Counted from the first letter of the stretch, positions 47,055 through 58,182 are shown. The stretch: 64,000 bases of DNA from Agaricus subrufescens (GCA_029945375.1 CM057057.1:372001-436000); one strand, 5' to 3'. The notes: generated by a model from the sequence alone, not told the origin. Translations and numbers: made by a program.

Positions 47055-48622
47055 ATGCCATTTTTCGAGGCAACTAGTGGAAGCGAAGTCAATGGAGGCA
47101 CTTTCCTGGATGTCAATGGAGATATGAACGAATGCAAGAATGATGACTACTCTATCCGTATATCTGGACAAAACAACGCGGCCACGCAAATTAATCAACC
47201 TGCCACAATCAGTAGGCACTACATTGCTCTAATATCCGGGCTTTGCCAGGAGCTTACATCTACTCATAGATAACAGTGAAGGAGGTCAAGTGACGGTACA
47301 CATTCACTCAGGTTGTCAACAAAACTATCCCTGTGCGACATTTAGTATTCTTTTTGTTTGTGCGATACTTACTTTACACAGGTTCTCATGGACATGCTCA
47401 TCTTGGCTATCCAATATTCCCGTGCCCTCATTTTGATCATCCTTCCGTATATCCCCAGCAGCCCACTTGTCAAGAAGCAAACTACCAGTCAAACGGTTAT
47501 AGTGCTCATCAGCATCAAACTACTTCGTTTTACGGACCAGCCCCATCAACATTGCCAGCGATGATGCCGACTCCGTCGCTGCCATCCAATACATCGATTA
47601 TGAGCAAAGGCGTCCCGAAACCCCTGCAGGTACAAATGCCTGTACCGAAGCAAGCATCACTACAAGGACTTGGAATGCCATCAGCAATGCAAGGACCCGC
47701 TCTCGTTTCCCCAGTTACACCATCGTACCAGGACACCTCACAAGGAGGAATGTTTGACGAACCACAATCCGTTTTTTTTCAACCTGCGTTTCGGCTATCA
47801 ATTCACAACACTAATACCGAAACTCACTGGTCTTCTTCTACTAACGAGCAATCGCCGGGCACAGGACATAGTGACTCAACAATGTCCTCTCCACGTTCCA
47901 TCGGCCCACATCTTCCTCCCTCGCCACAACCCAATGAAGGGCATTATGGCCCCGCCAATGATAGGAGCCCTAAACACGCTCCAAATATGAGGTTACCATC
48001 CCGCTCCTATTCAGATATTCACCTATCAACATCACAACGTGATAACATTCCGAACTTCATTTATCAAAATGCAGGGCAACTTCCGGTGATCCAGGAACAT
48101 CGGCGGACTCCTTGTTCCGCCTTGTCCTCGGAGGAGGAGTTCATAGACACGCATGAGAGTAGATCACTCTTTGAGTCGATACCACTTCCAGTCAAAGGTT
48201 CTCAAGGGAAGGAAATAGGTCAGGATGATACGTCTATGTTCTATAAAATTCCACCCAAGGAGATGAAGAGAAGAGGAGTTCTTCAACAATGTGAGGCTGA
48301 CGAAACAGCCTCGAGGCTTCAGAACCGGGAGCGAAGTTTTGAGAGTGCCGGAACAGCGAGAGCAAAGGATAGTGAGAGCAGAAGAACGAGAGGGTACAGG
48401 GCGATAGAGACACAAGCTTTAGAGGGCAGAGGTGAGACGATGTGTGGAGATGTCGAGAGAGGTTCGATCGAACAGCGGGGAAGGAAAATGGGTGATTATT
48501 CGATGGGTATCCTACTACAACAGACTCCTTTTATATACAACATGTTCAGTATAGAGTCGAGTGGCAAAAGCCACCGACGACGAAAGAAAAGAAAAGAAAA
48601 TTCGTACCCTGTGTCCAACTGA
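47055..48622 (+). CDS. Family C copy 1 (C1): beta-motif N-terminus plus disordered tail
   Basis: Three exons. Exon 1 MPFFEATSGSEVNGGTFLDV, NGDMNECKNDDYSIRISGQN, ending QPATI. A phase-1 intron leads to NNSEGGQVTVHIHS, and a second phase-1 intron to GSHGHAHLGYPIFPCPHF. The remainder is a long Pro/Ser/Gln-rich region (PKPLQVQMPVPKQAS, FFQPAFRLSIHNTN) that becomes Arg/Glu-rich near the end (KKRKENSYPVSN). The N-terminal 60 residues contain two turns of a Gly-Asp/Asn pattern (GGxFxDVxGDxN, then YSIxISGxNN) and a GGxVTV strand. No enzyme domain is seen. Paralogs C2 and C3 have the same exon phases. Function unknown. Confidence 0.65.
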
Positions 48623-49055
48623 ATAGAAAACGAAAATTTCCTCGTCCTCCTCCTCGAAGAGGAGAGGACCATTCTCTACTCCATTGCCTAGCTGCCAAAG
48701 TACACGGCCGATGTTGTTGTCGTATATCGGAGAGACGAGTCCGAAGGCCAAGAGTGGCCGCTTTCTATTGAGTTTCTGTCCCTGCGATGACTCGAGACAC
48801 GGAAATTAATTTGTCTTGAATTTTGTGAGCCATCTTGAGTGTCGGCCGCTGCGCGAGAGTGCTGGGTAGAGGAAAACGAGAGCGGGTGTTCGGACGATGG
48901 TAGTAGCAGTGAGGGATGGTGATCGGCCAAATCGGGCATAGCCGATTACTCATCCCTACAGAGAGAAAGAAGAACGTTCGCAGCATGACTGAGATGATTA
49001 TGCCCAACCCATGGAATTAAAGTATACCCTCCTGGAAAATTCTGATTTATTTATC
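48623..49055. other. Intergenic with left arm of a long-distance inverted repeat
   Basis: Sequence 48888-48946 matches the reverse complement of 52903-52962, including a perfect 20-bp core. No gene was seen. Confidence 0.45.
48888..48946 (+). repeat. Long-distance inverted repeat, left arm
   Basis: Core GTGAGGGATGGTGATCGGCC at 48909-48928 equals the reverse complement of 52921-52940; homology extends over about 59 bp with substitutions. Confidence 0.6.
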
Positions 49056-49932
49056 ATTGGGTGACTCTCCGTAACTCTAAACTATAGATTTATAGGTTCT
49101 AAATGTTTCTAGATTATATTTTTGAAACTCCGCAATCTATGCAGAAATTTATTGAACCGTAACGCATGTATGTAGACTAGATAATAGATATAAACATAGC
49201 CATTGCCGTACAAGGGCTTGATCCATGTTTGAATTGATAACATCACCTGCACCACAATGGACAACCTTGATCACAACGATCTGGATGAACTTTCTGCGAC
49301 TCAACAAATCCAAGGCTTATTTTCATCAACTGCAAGCCTTGGAGCACAAAGAAGACGATTTGGCACTAGCAGTTGCCAGAATAGTTGTATTCATCGATCA
49401 AGCAATGCGTGCTATCCAAAACGAGTGTCGGGCTCGCACCGGCCGGTATCTCATCCAAGCAGATCTCTTACCCAACCCCTGGTATCTGACACCATGGTTC
49501 ATCATGTATAACCAGCGCAATGAATGCGCCTTTATCATGACCATGGGCTTCAATTTTCAAACATTTCAATTAATTCTCGAAACTGCCTTTGAGCGGTTAT
49601 GGAACCAGTCTTAATCATCATAAATGAGACGTATGTAGCTAGTGCAAAACATCAGCGTACGCAGGGAACTATCAAAAACACACGGATGATGATCAATTGG
49701 TAATCAGACCCCGAGTCCTTTCTAGGTGTTGATCCGAAAATGTATTGGTTGAGTGTGTGAAATTATGTCATACCGTAAGAAAGTTTAGAAAGGCCTTCAA
49801 GTCTGCAGTTTTTTAGATTTTTAAGATCCGCTGGCACAGTTACTTGATATATCCATCGGCATCTCCGGCATGTAGTTTAGAATCTATAAATTTATAGAAA
49901 TTTATTATCTAGAGTTACGGAGAGTCGTCCAT
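49056..49932. mobile_element. TIR element copy 2, about 877 bp, with transposase remnant
   Basis: Left end ATTGGGTGACTCTCCG and right end (reverse complement AATGGACGACTCTCCG) continue into AACTCTA-type sequence, the same TIR as the element at 17065-17678. The interior is homologous to that copy at both ends but longer, and holds a degraded transposase-like frame. A 3-bp ATT repeat flanks the GGGTGAC/GTCGTCC tips, which may be target duplication or TIR. Superfamily uncertain; DDE-type, perhaps PIF/Harbinger-related. Confidence 0.7.
49256..49614 (+). pseudogene. DDE transposase N-terminal fragment, frameshifted
   Basis: ATG at 49256 opens MDNLDHNDLDELSATQQIQG; homology then switches to another frame near 49310-49320, reading YFHQLQALEHKEDDLALAVA, RYLIQADLLPNPWYLTPW and NECAFIMTMGFNFQTFQLIL, ending ERLWNQS. 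The order of N-terminal helix, LLPNPxxxTPW and a FIxTMGF-type segment recalls the start of basidiomycete DDE endonuclease transposases. The catalytic region is absent, so the element is non-autonomous. Confidence 0.5.
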
Positions 49933-50261
49933 TGTACTATTTTATTCGCCATTTTTGCTGCGCAAATCTGGATGTAAAATATTTATCTTACCGTATATGA
50001 AGGAATAATATTTCGCAATTTATTGACTTGTATTTTATAAAATATCATACATTTCACATTTCAATCACTGGGAACACTATCGGCATGAGAATGGCCCTAA
50101 TTTACGATGCATCAGCGGTTCTAGTGAGCTCTATCAAAAGTGATGGTGGTCGCATCATCGGGACGTTATGTGGGGCTTAGTTTTTGGTTATGAGCAACTG
50201 TGGCTTAAACACTGGAAGTATGTAGTATGTGCTTCTCAGGCTTTTGCAGGGGCTACATGGG
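49933..50261. other. Intergenic, no gene seen
   Basis: Sequence between the TIR element and a relic of the DUF726 gene; no frame or repeat of note. Confidence 0.35.
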
Positions 50262-50545
50262 AGTGGCTGCGATAACAGTCCAAATGTCTGTCGTTCAATG
50301 GCCACTTGGTCCGTCTATATTTCTCTCCTTGACTCACTAGAACAGATTTCAGTCCTTACTGAACTCAGATACCTAATTGATAACCTATGAAAGAATGCTT
50401 TTGATGGCGCTGAGTCTGCTTTTTTATTCCTTATAGACATCCTGCAACAATGCCATCTCGGAATTTGACCTAAAACTCTTATCGGAATCTCCTTTGAAGC
50501 CCGAGCCAAATTCTATCCTCTCCTCGAGCTATCGAGACGATAATG
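50262..50545 (+). pseudogene. Relic of the DUF726 hydrolase gene, copy 1
   Basis: DNA similarity to the coding strand of the gene at 22934-26524. ATGTCTGTCGTTCAATGGCC matches the parent ATGTCTGCCATTCAATGG; then LTELRYLIDN parallels LTKLGYLIDN, LLIDILQQCHLGI parallels VLADVLQQRHLGI, and TLIGISFEAR parallels TLIGFSLGAR. Stops and substitutions break the frame. Only the hydrolase-core segment is present. Confidence 0.6.
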
Positions 50546-51479
50546 CATATACGGTAGTTTAAGATGTCTTCCTCCCGGGCACTACTCTAACTACATCCCA
50601 GTCGGCGTCTTGTCAGACTCAAGCCATAGTGCGAGTGGTATCACGAAGAATGATTAAGTGGATTTACTACGAACTGAAGAATCAGGGCTGTTGCGAGTTT
50701 GAGACCTGCCTGTATCGAATATACCCGATTTGGAGGATGATGCGATGGATAAAATTTCTATATTTATGAGTTACTGGGTGTCTGTTCCATTGGACTTGGA
50801 TCAGCTAGGCTTTTCGGTCTCGAGTTTTTATCTTGGTGAGCCCTCGGCATGTGTTTCATGAAATTTATTGGTAGAATCTGAGGCTGCATCATTTATAGAG
50901 GAACCTCAATTGTCATAACATTTGAACATAGTGTATTATTTGCTCTTCCTTTTGATGTGGTTTGGCCCTCATGAAAGCGTAGTAAATTTAAGTCCACGGT
51001 CTAGCTAGTGAGAGAACCACGGCTGGATCCTTTGGCAAATTGGTCGGACAGCCACTATACATGTCACCAGCGTCTCACGGCGTGTCAGTACATGGATCAA
51101 CACTGATTATGGTACCGCCTCATGTCATCAACATCGGGTATGTGAGTGCTACTCGCCGAGGAGCAGATTTCTGTATTAGGAACTCTAGTTGCCTCGGTCA
51201 ACGGTCATTCCCTGCAATATGCTGCTTCTGACCGAGGCAAGAGCTCTGCATCGGGAAATTTTAGCCTCGGTCATCGGTTAATCACTACATCATCATCCCT
51301 GACTTCTTCTGATCGACAAATACAGCTCGGCCATCTTCATATCCCCGAGCAGCATTGCGGTGCAGAACCTAGGTTACTCTTATAATAATCCCCTTAATAA
51401 CAGTTCAATCCGCCATCTGCCACTTTCTTTCCCTCCTTGATGAACCCAGCACCAGCTCAATATCTAAACTGTGCCATTC
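50546..51479. other. Intergenic upstream of C2, with a CCTCGGTCA hairpin
   Basis: No gene seen. Contains the inverted repeat at 51191-51238 and a TATAATA at 51381, about 99 bp upstream of the C2 start. Confidence 0.4.
51191..51238. repeat. Short inverted repeat (potential hairpin)
   Basis: GCCTCGGTCA at 51191-51200 pairs perfectly with TGACCGAGGC at 51229-51238 across a 28-bp loop. A third GCCTCGGTCA lies at 51264-51273. May be a paired factor-binding site or a structural remnant. Confidence 0.45.
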
Positions 51480-52531
51480 ATGGAGGCGACTCGTGATTGC
51501 AGCCAAATCAATGGAGGTAGCTTTCAAGATGTGAAAGGTGATCTTAATAGACACTACGAAAACAATTCAGTTCAAATGGCTGGCCAAGACAACAAGGTAA
51601 CATATGTGCAAGGGTCCCAAGATAACGTTGGTAACGACACTATCAGTATGTAATTTGAATATCCTGAGGTGATGTTACGGCAACTTATTGTCACCTGAAA
51701 GGTAACAGTGGTGGAGGCCAAGTGACGATAATTAAACAATATTTTCAAATGGAACATTTCGGTACGGCTACAACGCACTATAGAGTTCAATATTGACTGT
51801 CAATAGGTTTTCAGGCAAGCACAGTCCACGGGTGTTTGCTATTAAACGATAGGATGTATTCAATAGTACACCCCTCTCATGGACCCGTTCATATACCACC
51901 GCATAGTTGTCCCGGGGATTCAACATGGCAGCACACCTCTGCAGGATGCCCTCAGTTTGCTTGCCCCACAATGCATCTTCACCAGTTGAATTTTGATGCA
52001 ACGATCTACTCACCCAATTATCTGACCGTTATTCCAACCTCCAGGGCGGGTAGCACCGCTTCGGTCTACATACCGGCACCATTCCCACCCTTGTTTTATT
52101 TGCCGATGCCTGTGCCAATTTTGGTGCCGGTTCCCTCACATGTACTAATGCTGGTACCAACATCGACAGCAATACCAGTAGAAGTACAAACACCACTCTT
52201 ACACAATCTCAATGCAGCCGCTCCTCCCCCTTATCCACCGTATACCCTTTCCAGAGAACCAAGCCGACCACTCAACGAAATGCAGTCTTCACTTGTCCCA
52301 TCACCCCTTGATCAACTTCCCAAAACTGGTCATCATGTGCCACCACCCTGGATTGACCCGCACCATATTGGACTTCCGACAGTTTCCTACACCGACCCAA
52401 CTAAAGCCACTGTGGCTCCCGAGCCCCTCGAGCCATTCTCTTCTTCGCCAAACCAGCCATCAAATTATCCACAAAATGTCCGTTTCTACCCCTCGCAACC
52501 TGAACTCGTCTGGACCAGCAAGCTCAGCTGA
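51480..52531 (+). CDS. Family C copy 2 (C2)
   Basis: Three exons with the same intron phases as C1. Exon 1 MEATRDCSQINGGSFQDVKG, DLNRHYENNSVQMAGQDNKV, TYVQGSQDNVGNDTI. The second exon gives SNSGGGQVTIIKQYFQMEHF. The third opens GFQASTVHGCLLLNDRMYSI and continues into a Pro-rich region (FPPLFYLPMPVPILVPVPSH, SPLDQLPKTGHHVPPPW), ending ELVWTSKLS. Where C1 starts MPFFEAT, the aligned C2 codon at 51471 is GTG (GTGCCATTCATGGAG), so translation should begin at the internal ATG 51480. Function unknown. Confidence 0.6.
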
Positions 52532-53734
52532 AAAGCGATTGCCAATAGCTTTGAAGGATGAACAGGATAGGTCTGCTATGCTACCTTTGCAGAAAGCAGT
52601 ATATGAATACGATCATTGAAATTGGTATCAAAGTCTCTCCGGTCCAATCTCCCCCGCGGAAGTTGGCCGAGAGGGTCTTCTGTGTCAGAACAAAGAACAA
52701 TGAGCAGCAGTAGTTTACGAAGAGAGAATCCGAGTCGGGAACAAAATTGATAATGCTTTGATTGTTTACCCTATGCTACTCATTTTGAAATTATTCTACT
52801 TCATCGAGAACAATAATTTGCTGGTGAATTTCCTCTCAGTATCTGGTAATTTTCGGCGTCGAGGTTTTGTATTGCTATGTTTTTACCAGGTCCTCTTTGG
52901 CTGATCGGCTTACCGAATTCGGCCGATCACCATCCCTCACCTCGGTCAACCACGTCCCGAACATTTCTCGACTGCCACCCGCGCAGAGCAATTTACACTA
53001 ACAGCTCACTTCAGGATAACAACAATTGTGGGCAATGAGTCGTTGCAGGCACAGGCTCTCCAAGAACCCATTTGAAAACAGCGAATGCTTGCCATTGGAC
53101 TCACCTTCCCGATGCACGTTGACAGCATCGGCCGTGCATTTGGCTGGTGGAGAATGAAGCAGAGAACGGTCTTTGCCTCCCTGAGGAGGGAGAAAAGGAG
53201 GCCAGACACATGGTCATGAATCTCCATACCTCCTTTTTTGTCGTTTATGGCTTTTGCCACTTAGTTCTCTACGCTAAAATCTGTATATATACGGGATACA
53301 CTTGTACTAGGATATCCATCATATATTCACTCATTTTTGCCGCCGGTACGATCCTTGTCTGTAATTGTTCTCCCCTCGACACTGCCGAGTCTTTCGACCA
53401 TCGTCTCATCCCTGTCTCCACCCTCGGCTTTAGTCTGATTCTCTCAACCCTTGCTCTTTGCCTTTGCAGCTAGATCCCTTTTGTGCTCGAGGTTGTTTTG
53501 TCCACTTCTCATTGGTGAAGATTCGTGAGTATGATCAGTCTTGTCGTTGGCTGTGGGGGAAGGCTTCAACTGCCCCCGTTACAAACGAGTGATGTTCCAT
53601 TAATACTCGCGGTGTCAATCGATCTGGCAGGATCGGGACAGCTAGTTTGACCGTTCCACTGCTGCCCCGACCAATTTAATATTTTAGTTCTTCTGTGTCA
53701 AAATCAGAAGTAACCTCTAACTCATGATCAAAAT
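52532..53734. other. Intergenic with right arm of the inverted repeat
   Basis: Contains 52903-52962, the partner of 48888-48946. A 108-codon frame at 53147-53473 with hydrophobic stretches has no recognisable domain and is not called. Confidence 0.4.
52903..52962 (-). repeat. Long-distance inverted repeat, right arm
   Basis: Core GGCCGATCACCATCCCTCAC at 52921-52940; reverse complement of the left arm core about 4 kb away. Confidence 0.6.
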
Positions 53735-54110
53735 GCCCCTCTTGAAGCGTCGGTTGATACTGACAAGTCGTATAGAGAAGCAGATACTACAAACGCGGAA
53801 ATTTTGTGGCCACTTCAAGTCACATTCACTTTGCAGCATTGTAAACAAGAAATAAGAGAGTCAGTATAGGTAGCCACTTATCAATATCTTGTCTGTACGA
53901 CCCATAGATCCTCCAGCAATGCAGCCTGATCAATTACTGACGTCTCTCGATTTGAATAAGATGATCTGATGCGATCTCTCTTGTCCACAATGTCTCGACC
54001 AACCACCTATGACGCAAAACTTGTAACGTGATGTTATGGCGTGGAAGCAATGAAAGAAAGAAATGAGAAATACACTCAGGTGTAAGCGGTATTATTTGCT
54101 GTCTATTCGG
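53735..54110 (-). pseudogene. Family B relic (B8), 3' part only
   Basis: Minus strand reads LTPECISHFFLSLLPRHNIT, LVETLWTREIASDHLIQIE, matching B6 NIHHFFASVLPRHSATLQ and SLWTKEIALDDLAHIQ. A further block at 53735-53850 matches the last exon of B7 (CTTGAAGCGTCGGTTGATAC and following). The F-box and most LRRs are missing. It lies directly downstream of B6. Confidence 0.6.
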
Positions 54111-54133
54111 TATCAGACGACGGAAACCTATAA

Positions 54134-55707
54134 TCACGGCCCTTCACTCGGCGAACTAACTGTCACTCGGAACGGGACGGCTAATCCAGCCCTGAGTTTC
54201 TCTACCGCTGCCTCAGCAAACTTTATAATCGCAACTTGCATGTGACCCTCTTGCATGGTGGCCAAATCATAACAAAACTGTCCCCCTCGAAGCGGCGGTT
54301 GATGTAGGCATGTAGTACGGAACATTAGATGACGTAGACCAGGATGTGTCATGGCAGATTCCAGCCATGTCCGCTTCATACCTTCAGAAACAACGACGAA
54401 GGGAATAACATTTATTACCACTCACCAACACCTTGTCTGTGCGAATGGTAGGTCCATCTGTCACTGTAACATAACACATCAGTGTTGTCAGTCGCTGACA
54501 TTTCTGGATATGTGCAAGATCATCCAAGGCGATCTCTTTTGTCCATAGAGATTCGACAGACCAGCCTAGGTACAACTCCTGTAATGTAGCACTGTGGCGT
54601 GGAAGAACTGAAGCGAAGAAGTGATGAATGTTGTCAGGGGTGTCAGCTTCAGGGTATCGCGATCGGAATCCGAGGCGCTGCAGGCCACGATATGATGAAA
54701 GATAGTTGAGGACACCGGTCGGGTGGGTGGTGTCAATGGTGAGCTCGTCGAGATAGATGGAGCCGTCGAGTAGGAGTTGACAGATATCCCCATTTTGTTG
54801 AGACGGATTTGCATGGCGGTTGAGCATTAGTTTCAGAACTTTCAGAGTAAGTAGATGGTGCAAATGAATGTGAAAGTCGTCGGCAGGGACACAGAGGCCA
54901 GTCACATCCAGTAGCCTAAGTTTAAGACGCGTGGTAGACGGTAAATCGGCGAGGAAGTGTGCCAGTGAAGGGGCATCAGGAGGGTGATAAGGGCGTGGGA
55001 TCCGGAACGTAAAGGATTCTAATTCCGGACATCGTCCGAGGAGACCTGCAACCTCAGTGACGAAAAACTGAGGGACGTTTGCGCTATGTTGCCAATCTAT
55101 TGAAAGAGAAACCAAATTGGAAAATGCCTTGAGATTGAATCCAGGGAATGGATCAGCGAGTATAATACGGATTGCTAACTCTTTGAAGTGTGGAAGAGAT
55201 CCAAACGAGTTGAATGTGTCCATCAGCAGATTCGACACTGGATGTTCGCGTGGCCAATACGACCACCTAATTCAATTCGTACTGGCTGTTGTTACAATCT
55301 GGATGTCACTCACATCAAGGATTGCAAGTTGGTCAGGGTGGGGGCCAAATTCTTGACTTGTCGCAGCCATGGGAGTACCGAATAGGAAGATTCACTGCCG
55401 CCAGCCCTAATAAAGATCTTCTTCGTACAACGGCTGAAGACTAACTCCTTTCCACAACTCAGATACTCTGCAAGCAATGCAAAATGCTGTAGTTTGTATT
55501 CCACTGGCCGAAGGGAGCGTAGAGCTTCGAACATGATAGGTGAAATGCAGTAGTCGATGCGTCTTGCAACAAGCCGCATTTCACATCGATCCACACGACC
55601 CTGTTCGGCTTTAGCTCGACAAACGAGAAGGGAAGTAGGTCTCTCACCATTAATTTGGCTATATGCAAGATCAGTTCATCCGGAAGATCAAGAAACGTGG
55701 CCCCCAT
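54134..55707 (-). CDS. F-box/LRR-like protein, family B copy 6 (B6)
   Basis: Exon 1 MGATFLDLPDELILHIAKLM; a 47-bp GTGAGA...AACAG intron leads to GRVDRCEMRLVARRIDYCIS, completing the F-box. Exon 2 continues LQHFALLAEYLSCGKELVFS; exon 3 includes SNLLMDTFNSFGSLPHFKEL, FPGFNLKAFSNLVSLSIDW, LLGRCPELESFTFRIPRPYH and LRLLDVTGLCVPADDFHIH; the last exon reads TWLESAMTHPGLRHLMF and ends SSPSEGP. It is more diverged from B1/B4/B5 than they are from each other and forms a clade with B7 by eye. Divergent from A3. Confidence 0.76.
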
Positions 55708-55890
55708 GTCTGGTTTGAGTGACAGATTTGCGTAAAATCTCAGGGAAGAGGGTTGATCGTGATAACAAGTTAATCCAATTTGAGTAAAACACAAAATCAC
55801 GGCACATGTTTAATCCGGCCTCTATGCAAAAAAATTCTCACCATCCACTTGCATTGACATAAAAGCTGAACGTTTTCGCGCAATACTTTT
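55708..55890. promoter_or_regulatory. Shared B6/A3 promoter
   Basis: 183 bp between divergent starts. Carries GTGATAACAAGTTAATCC at 55759-55776, the reverse complement of a GGATTAACTTGTTATCAC version of the conserved block, and a GCACATGTT motif nearby. Motif order relative to B matches the other pairs. Confidence 0.6.
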
Positions 55891-57205
55891 ATGCCTTTAT
55901 TTTCCTTCCCCATGACGCGCCTCCCTGTCGAGGTGCTGGATAACATTATGGACCTTGCCATTGCTTCTGGCGAAGCCAAAGTCAAAGTCATCACACTTGT
56001 CTGCCCTCGTTGGAGGCTACGCTACCAACACATGCTTTTCAGGACCGTCAAGCTTGATCCCTTCAGCGATGATATTCCTGACTTGGGTCACCCGGACCGT
56101 AAACACTTGATTCCTTCCATCCAGGAGCTCCGTATCGTCCACCGGTCGAATTCCTCTGCCCCGCCTGACTATAACCGTGATCTTACAATGCGCTTCACGA
56201 ACTTCCTCCTCCATGCTGAGCATGCTGCATTATTGCTGCTCCGTGACAAGCGTATTCGATGGGAACACGTATCCCATAAGACCATTGATGCATTTTGCAC
56301 CGTCTTCCGACGCAACTCGTTCCGCTCTCTGGAAATCTCAATGCAAGACCCTGTTCCAACCTGGATGCTTCTACATGGCGTGTGCGTTGCTTCTGACCTC
56401 ACGTTTGATTGTATTGGGCCTATCATCCCGCGACTAGGATCTCTGGATCTTGCTTCCCACCAATACTCCCTCAAGCGCTTCATATTGCTCGGAGATGTCT
56501 CGATCAAGCAAGTAACCAAATTCTGTCAGCAACACCAACGCCTGGCAAAAAGGCTCCTACGACACGTTGTCGAGCTTGTTTTGGATTACACCTACTCATC
56601 AGCGAGTGCTCAGTATCCTGAAAGACTCCTTGCCTTCTTGGCTCCTCGGCTGGAGCTTCTCGATCTCCGTGTCAAAGATTCAAGTAAGGCATCATCACTT
56701 CTAGATTACCACTACTAACAAGCATGCTTCAGTTGTGCCACCACCTTACCTCTCGGCAGTTATACGTTTGGTAGCACTACAACACCTGGCTATCTATCTC
56801 GACAACCCACTGGCGCTTTCGGTCGGCATAACTGACACCATGAGGTCTGCTGAGAAATATATGGAAGCAGTGCTTTCTACCTTACCATGCCCTTCGCCAG
56901 TCAAGTCAATTTCCCTGCGAATCAATGATCGGGTAGGACTCAAGTCTGGTGTTGACACATATTGCCGCAGATTTTATGATTTCCTCCGGTGTATCCGTGA
57001 TCAAGTATGTTACCCCGAGCAATGGCCTTGTCTAACTTCGGTCAACGTTTTAATGAACGTCAACGATGACCATTTTCCGGGATCCTTCCACGATCATCCA
57101 CTGGCACCATTCGAGGGCACGAATGTGACGCTCGATGGATATCTCCAGGTGAATCTTGTACGGGCGAACGATTTCGGTGTCTCGGTGGCTCCATACGTGA
57201 GTTGA
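55891..57205 (+). CDS. F-box-like protein, family A copy 3 (A3)
   Basis: Two exons. Exon 1 MPLFSFPMTRLPVEVLDNIM, VKVITLVCPRWRLRYQHMLF, RKHLIPSIQELRIVHRSNSS, KTIDAFCTVFRRNSFRSLEI, ending LDLRVKDS. A GTAAGG...CTTCAG intron joins to IVPPPYLSAVIRLVALQHL, EKYMEAVLSTLPCPSPVKSI and FYDFLRCIRDQVCYPEQWP; TGA follows SVAPYVS. It is the cleanest F-box in family A (TRLPVEVLDNI ... LVCPRWR). Divergent from B6. Confidence 0.74.
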
Positions 57206-57277
57206 TGTCAGGATAGAGGTTGTTACTTTTGAACAAGCACCCCGGAGTGCAATGGGCATTGGTGATTGAGATCAATA

Positions 57278-57374
57278 CAGTCAGTATGATGAAGATGGCT
57301 TCGACATGCTAAATACATGTTTGATGTAGGATGACTAAATGGTAGATGAATACACGATGTCCGTCTTTACATTT
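57278..57374 (+). repeat. Direct repeat flanking A3 / A4 remnant, copy a
   Basis: Begins CAGTCAGTATGATGAAGATG and contains GATGTAGGATGAC and GATGTCCGTCTTTACATTTT; matches 59866-59963 in the same orientation. Confidence 0.6.
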
Positions 57375-57559
57375 TGCTTCAATCAGCAACTAGCTATCGA
57401 CTATCGTTTATCGTATATGCCACATAAGTTTGATGCTTACGGAGAGTTTTCTACATTCCCTACGTGTTTAGTGCTGTGTGGTAGCTCTTCTGTCAGGAAA
57501 ATGGCAATGTCCTTCCTGCTGACTTGCTTTGAAACGACGTCCATGCCATTTCAGAATAT

Positions 57560-57680
57560 GTGGAGGTTGATGACTGGCTAGGACCTTCGATTATTCCGTA
57601 TGCTGAAACCTTAGTTGCTTTCCTAGCCCATCAATTTGAAAACCTGGAGCTGTCTGTCAAGTTTGCCAGTAAGTCGTCGT
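57560..57680 (+). pseudogene. Family A fragment
   Basis: Reads GPSIIPYAETLVAFLAHQFE and NLELSVKFA, matching the end of A exon 1 (GPSVTPYAEMLLGFLAPQLE, VLDLSVKSS in A1). The rest of the gene is missing. Confidence 0.6.
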
Positions 57681-57869
57681 TTATTCTCACCTGCCTCCTG
57701 CTATTAGGTATACAGTACACTAGCCATACCATTATCCTATATATCATCTTTCGTAACTTCAGATATCAAAAAGCACTGCGACGTCCTAACATTTACCCAA
57801 GTCATAGGGTACTCCACTGATACCCTGGTATCCGAACATTTCGCGTTTTGCGCCCATGTGCGTGGTCAT

Positions 57870-58110
57870 GTAAGTTGGTATGAGGCCAATCAGGGATAAC
57901 TCTATATATCTATCCCCTGTCTCAGCTCGGTCAAACAGGTTCCGGCCCTTACAGAACTCAGATACCTAATTGACAACCCATGGAGTAATGCTCTTGACCG
58001 CGCTAAACCTGCTTGCTTAATCATTGTAGACGTCCTTCAACAACACCATCTCGTGATTCAGCTAATAACTCTGGTCGGTATCGCTCTCCGAGTCGGAGCC
58101 GGGCACCCGA
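57870..58110 (+). pseudogene. Relic of the DUF726 hydrolase gene, copy 2
   Basis: Reads LTELRYLIDNPWSNALDRAK, then DVLQQHHLVIQLITLVGIAL, matching LTKLGYLIDNPWSNALDRAK and DVLQQRHLGIRPITLIGFSL of the gene at 22934-26524. Upstream text (GGCCAATCAGGGATAAC, ATCTATCCC) also aligns. The GxSxG nucleophile is lost and flanking exons are absent. Independent of relic 1 at 50.3 kb, though both retain the same core segment. Confidence 0.7.
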
Positions 58111-58182
58111 GTTTCGCCCTGGGTATAATGAACAATTTATTTTGTGATTGTGTAATCGCATTTGGACGAGGTTACCCAACAA

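Larger units (their letters stand above)
57206..57869. other. Intergenic with family A relic and duplicated flank
   Basis: The A3 3' flank 57278-57374 recurs at 59866-59963. A family A fragment lies at 57560-57680. No intact gene. Confidence 0.45.

Noticed and set aside
53147..53473. 108-codon frame with hydrophobic stretches
   Set aside because: No signal of splicing, domain or paralogy; AT-rich intergenic DNA gives such frames by chance.
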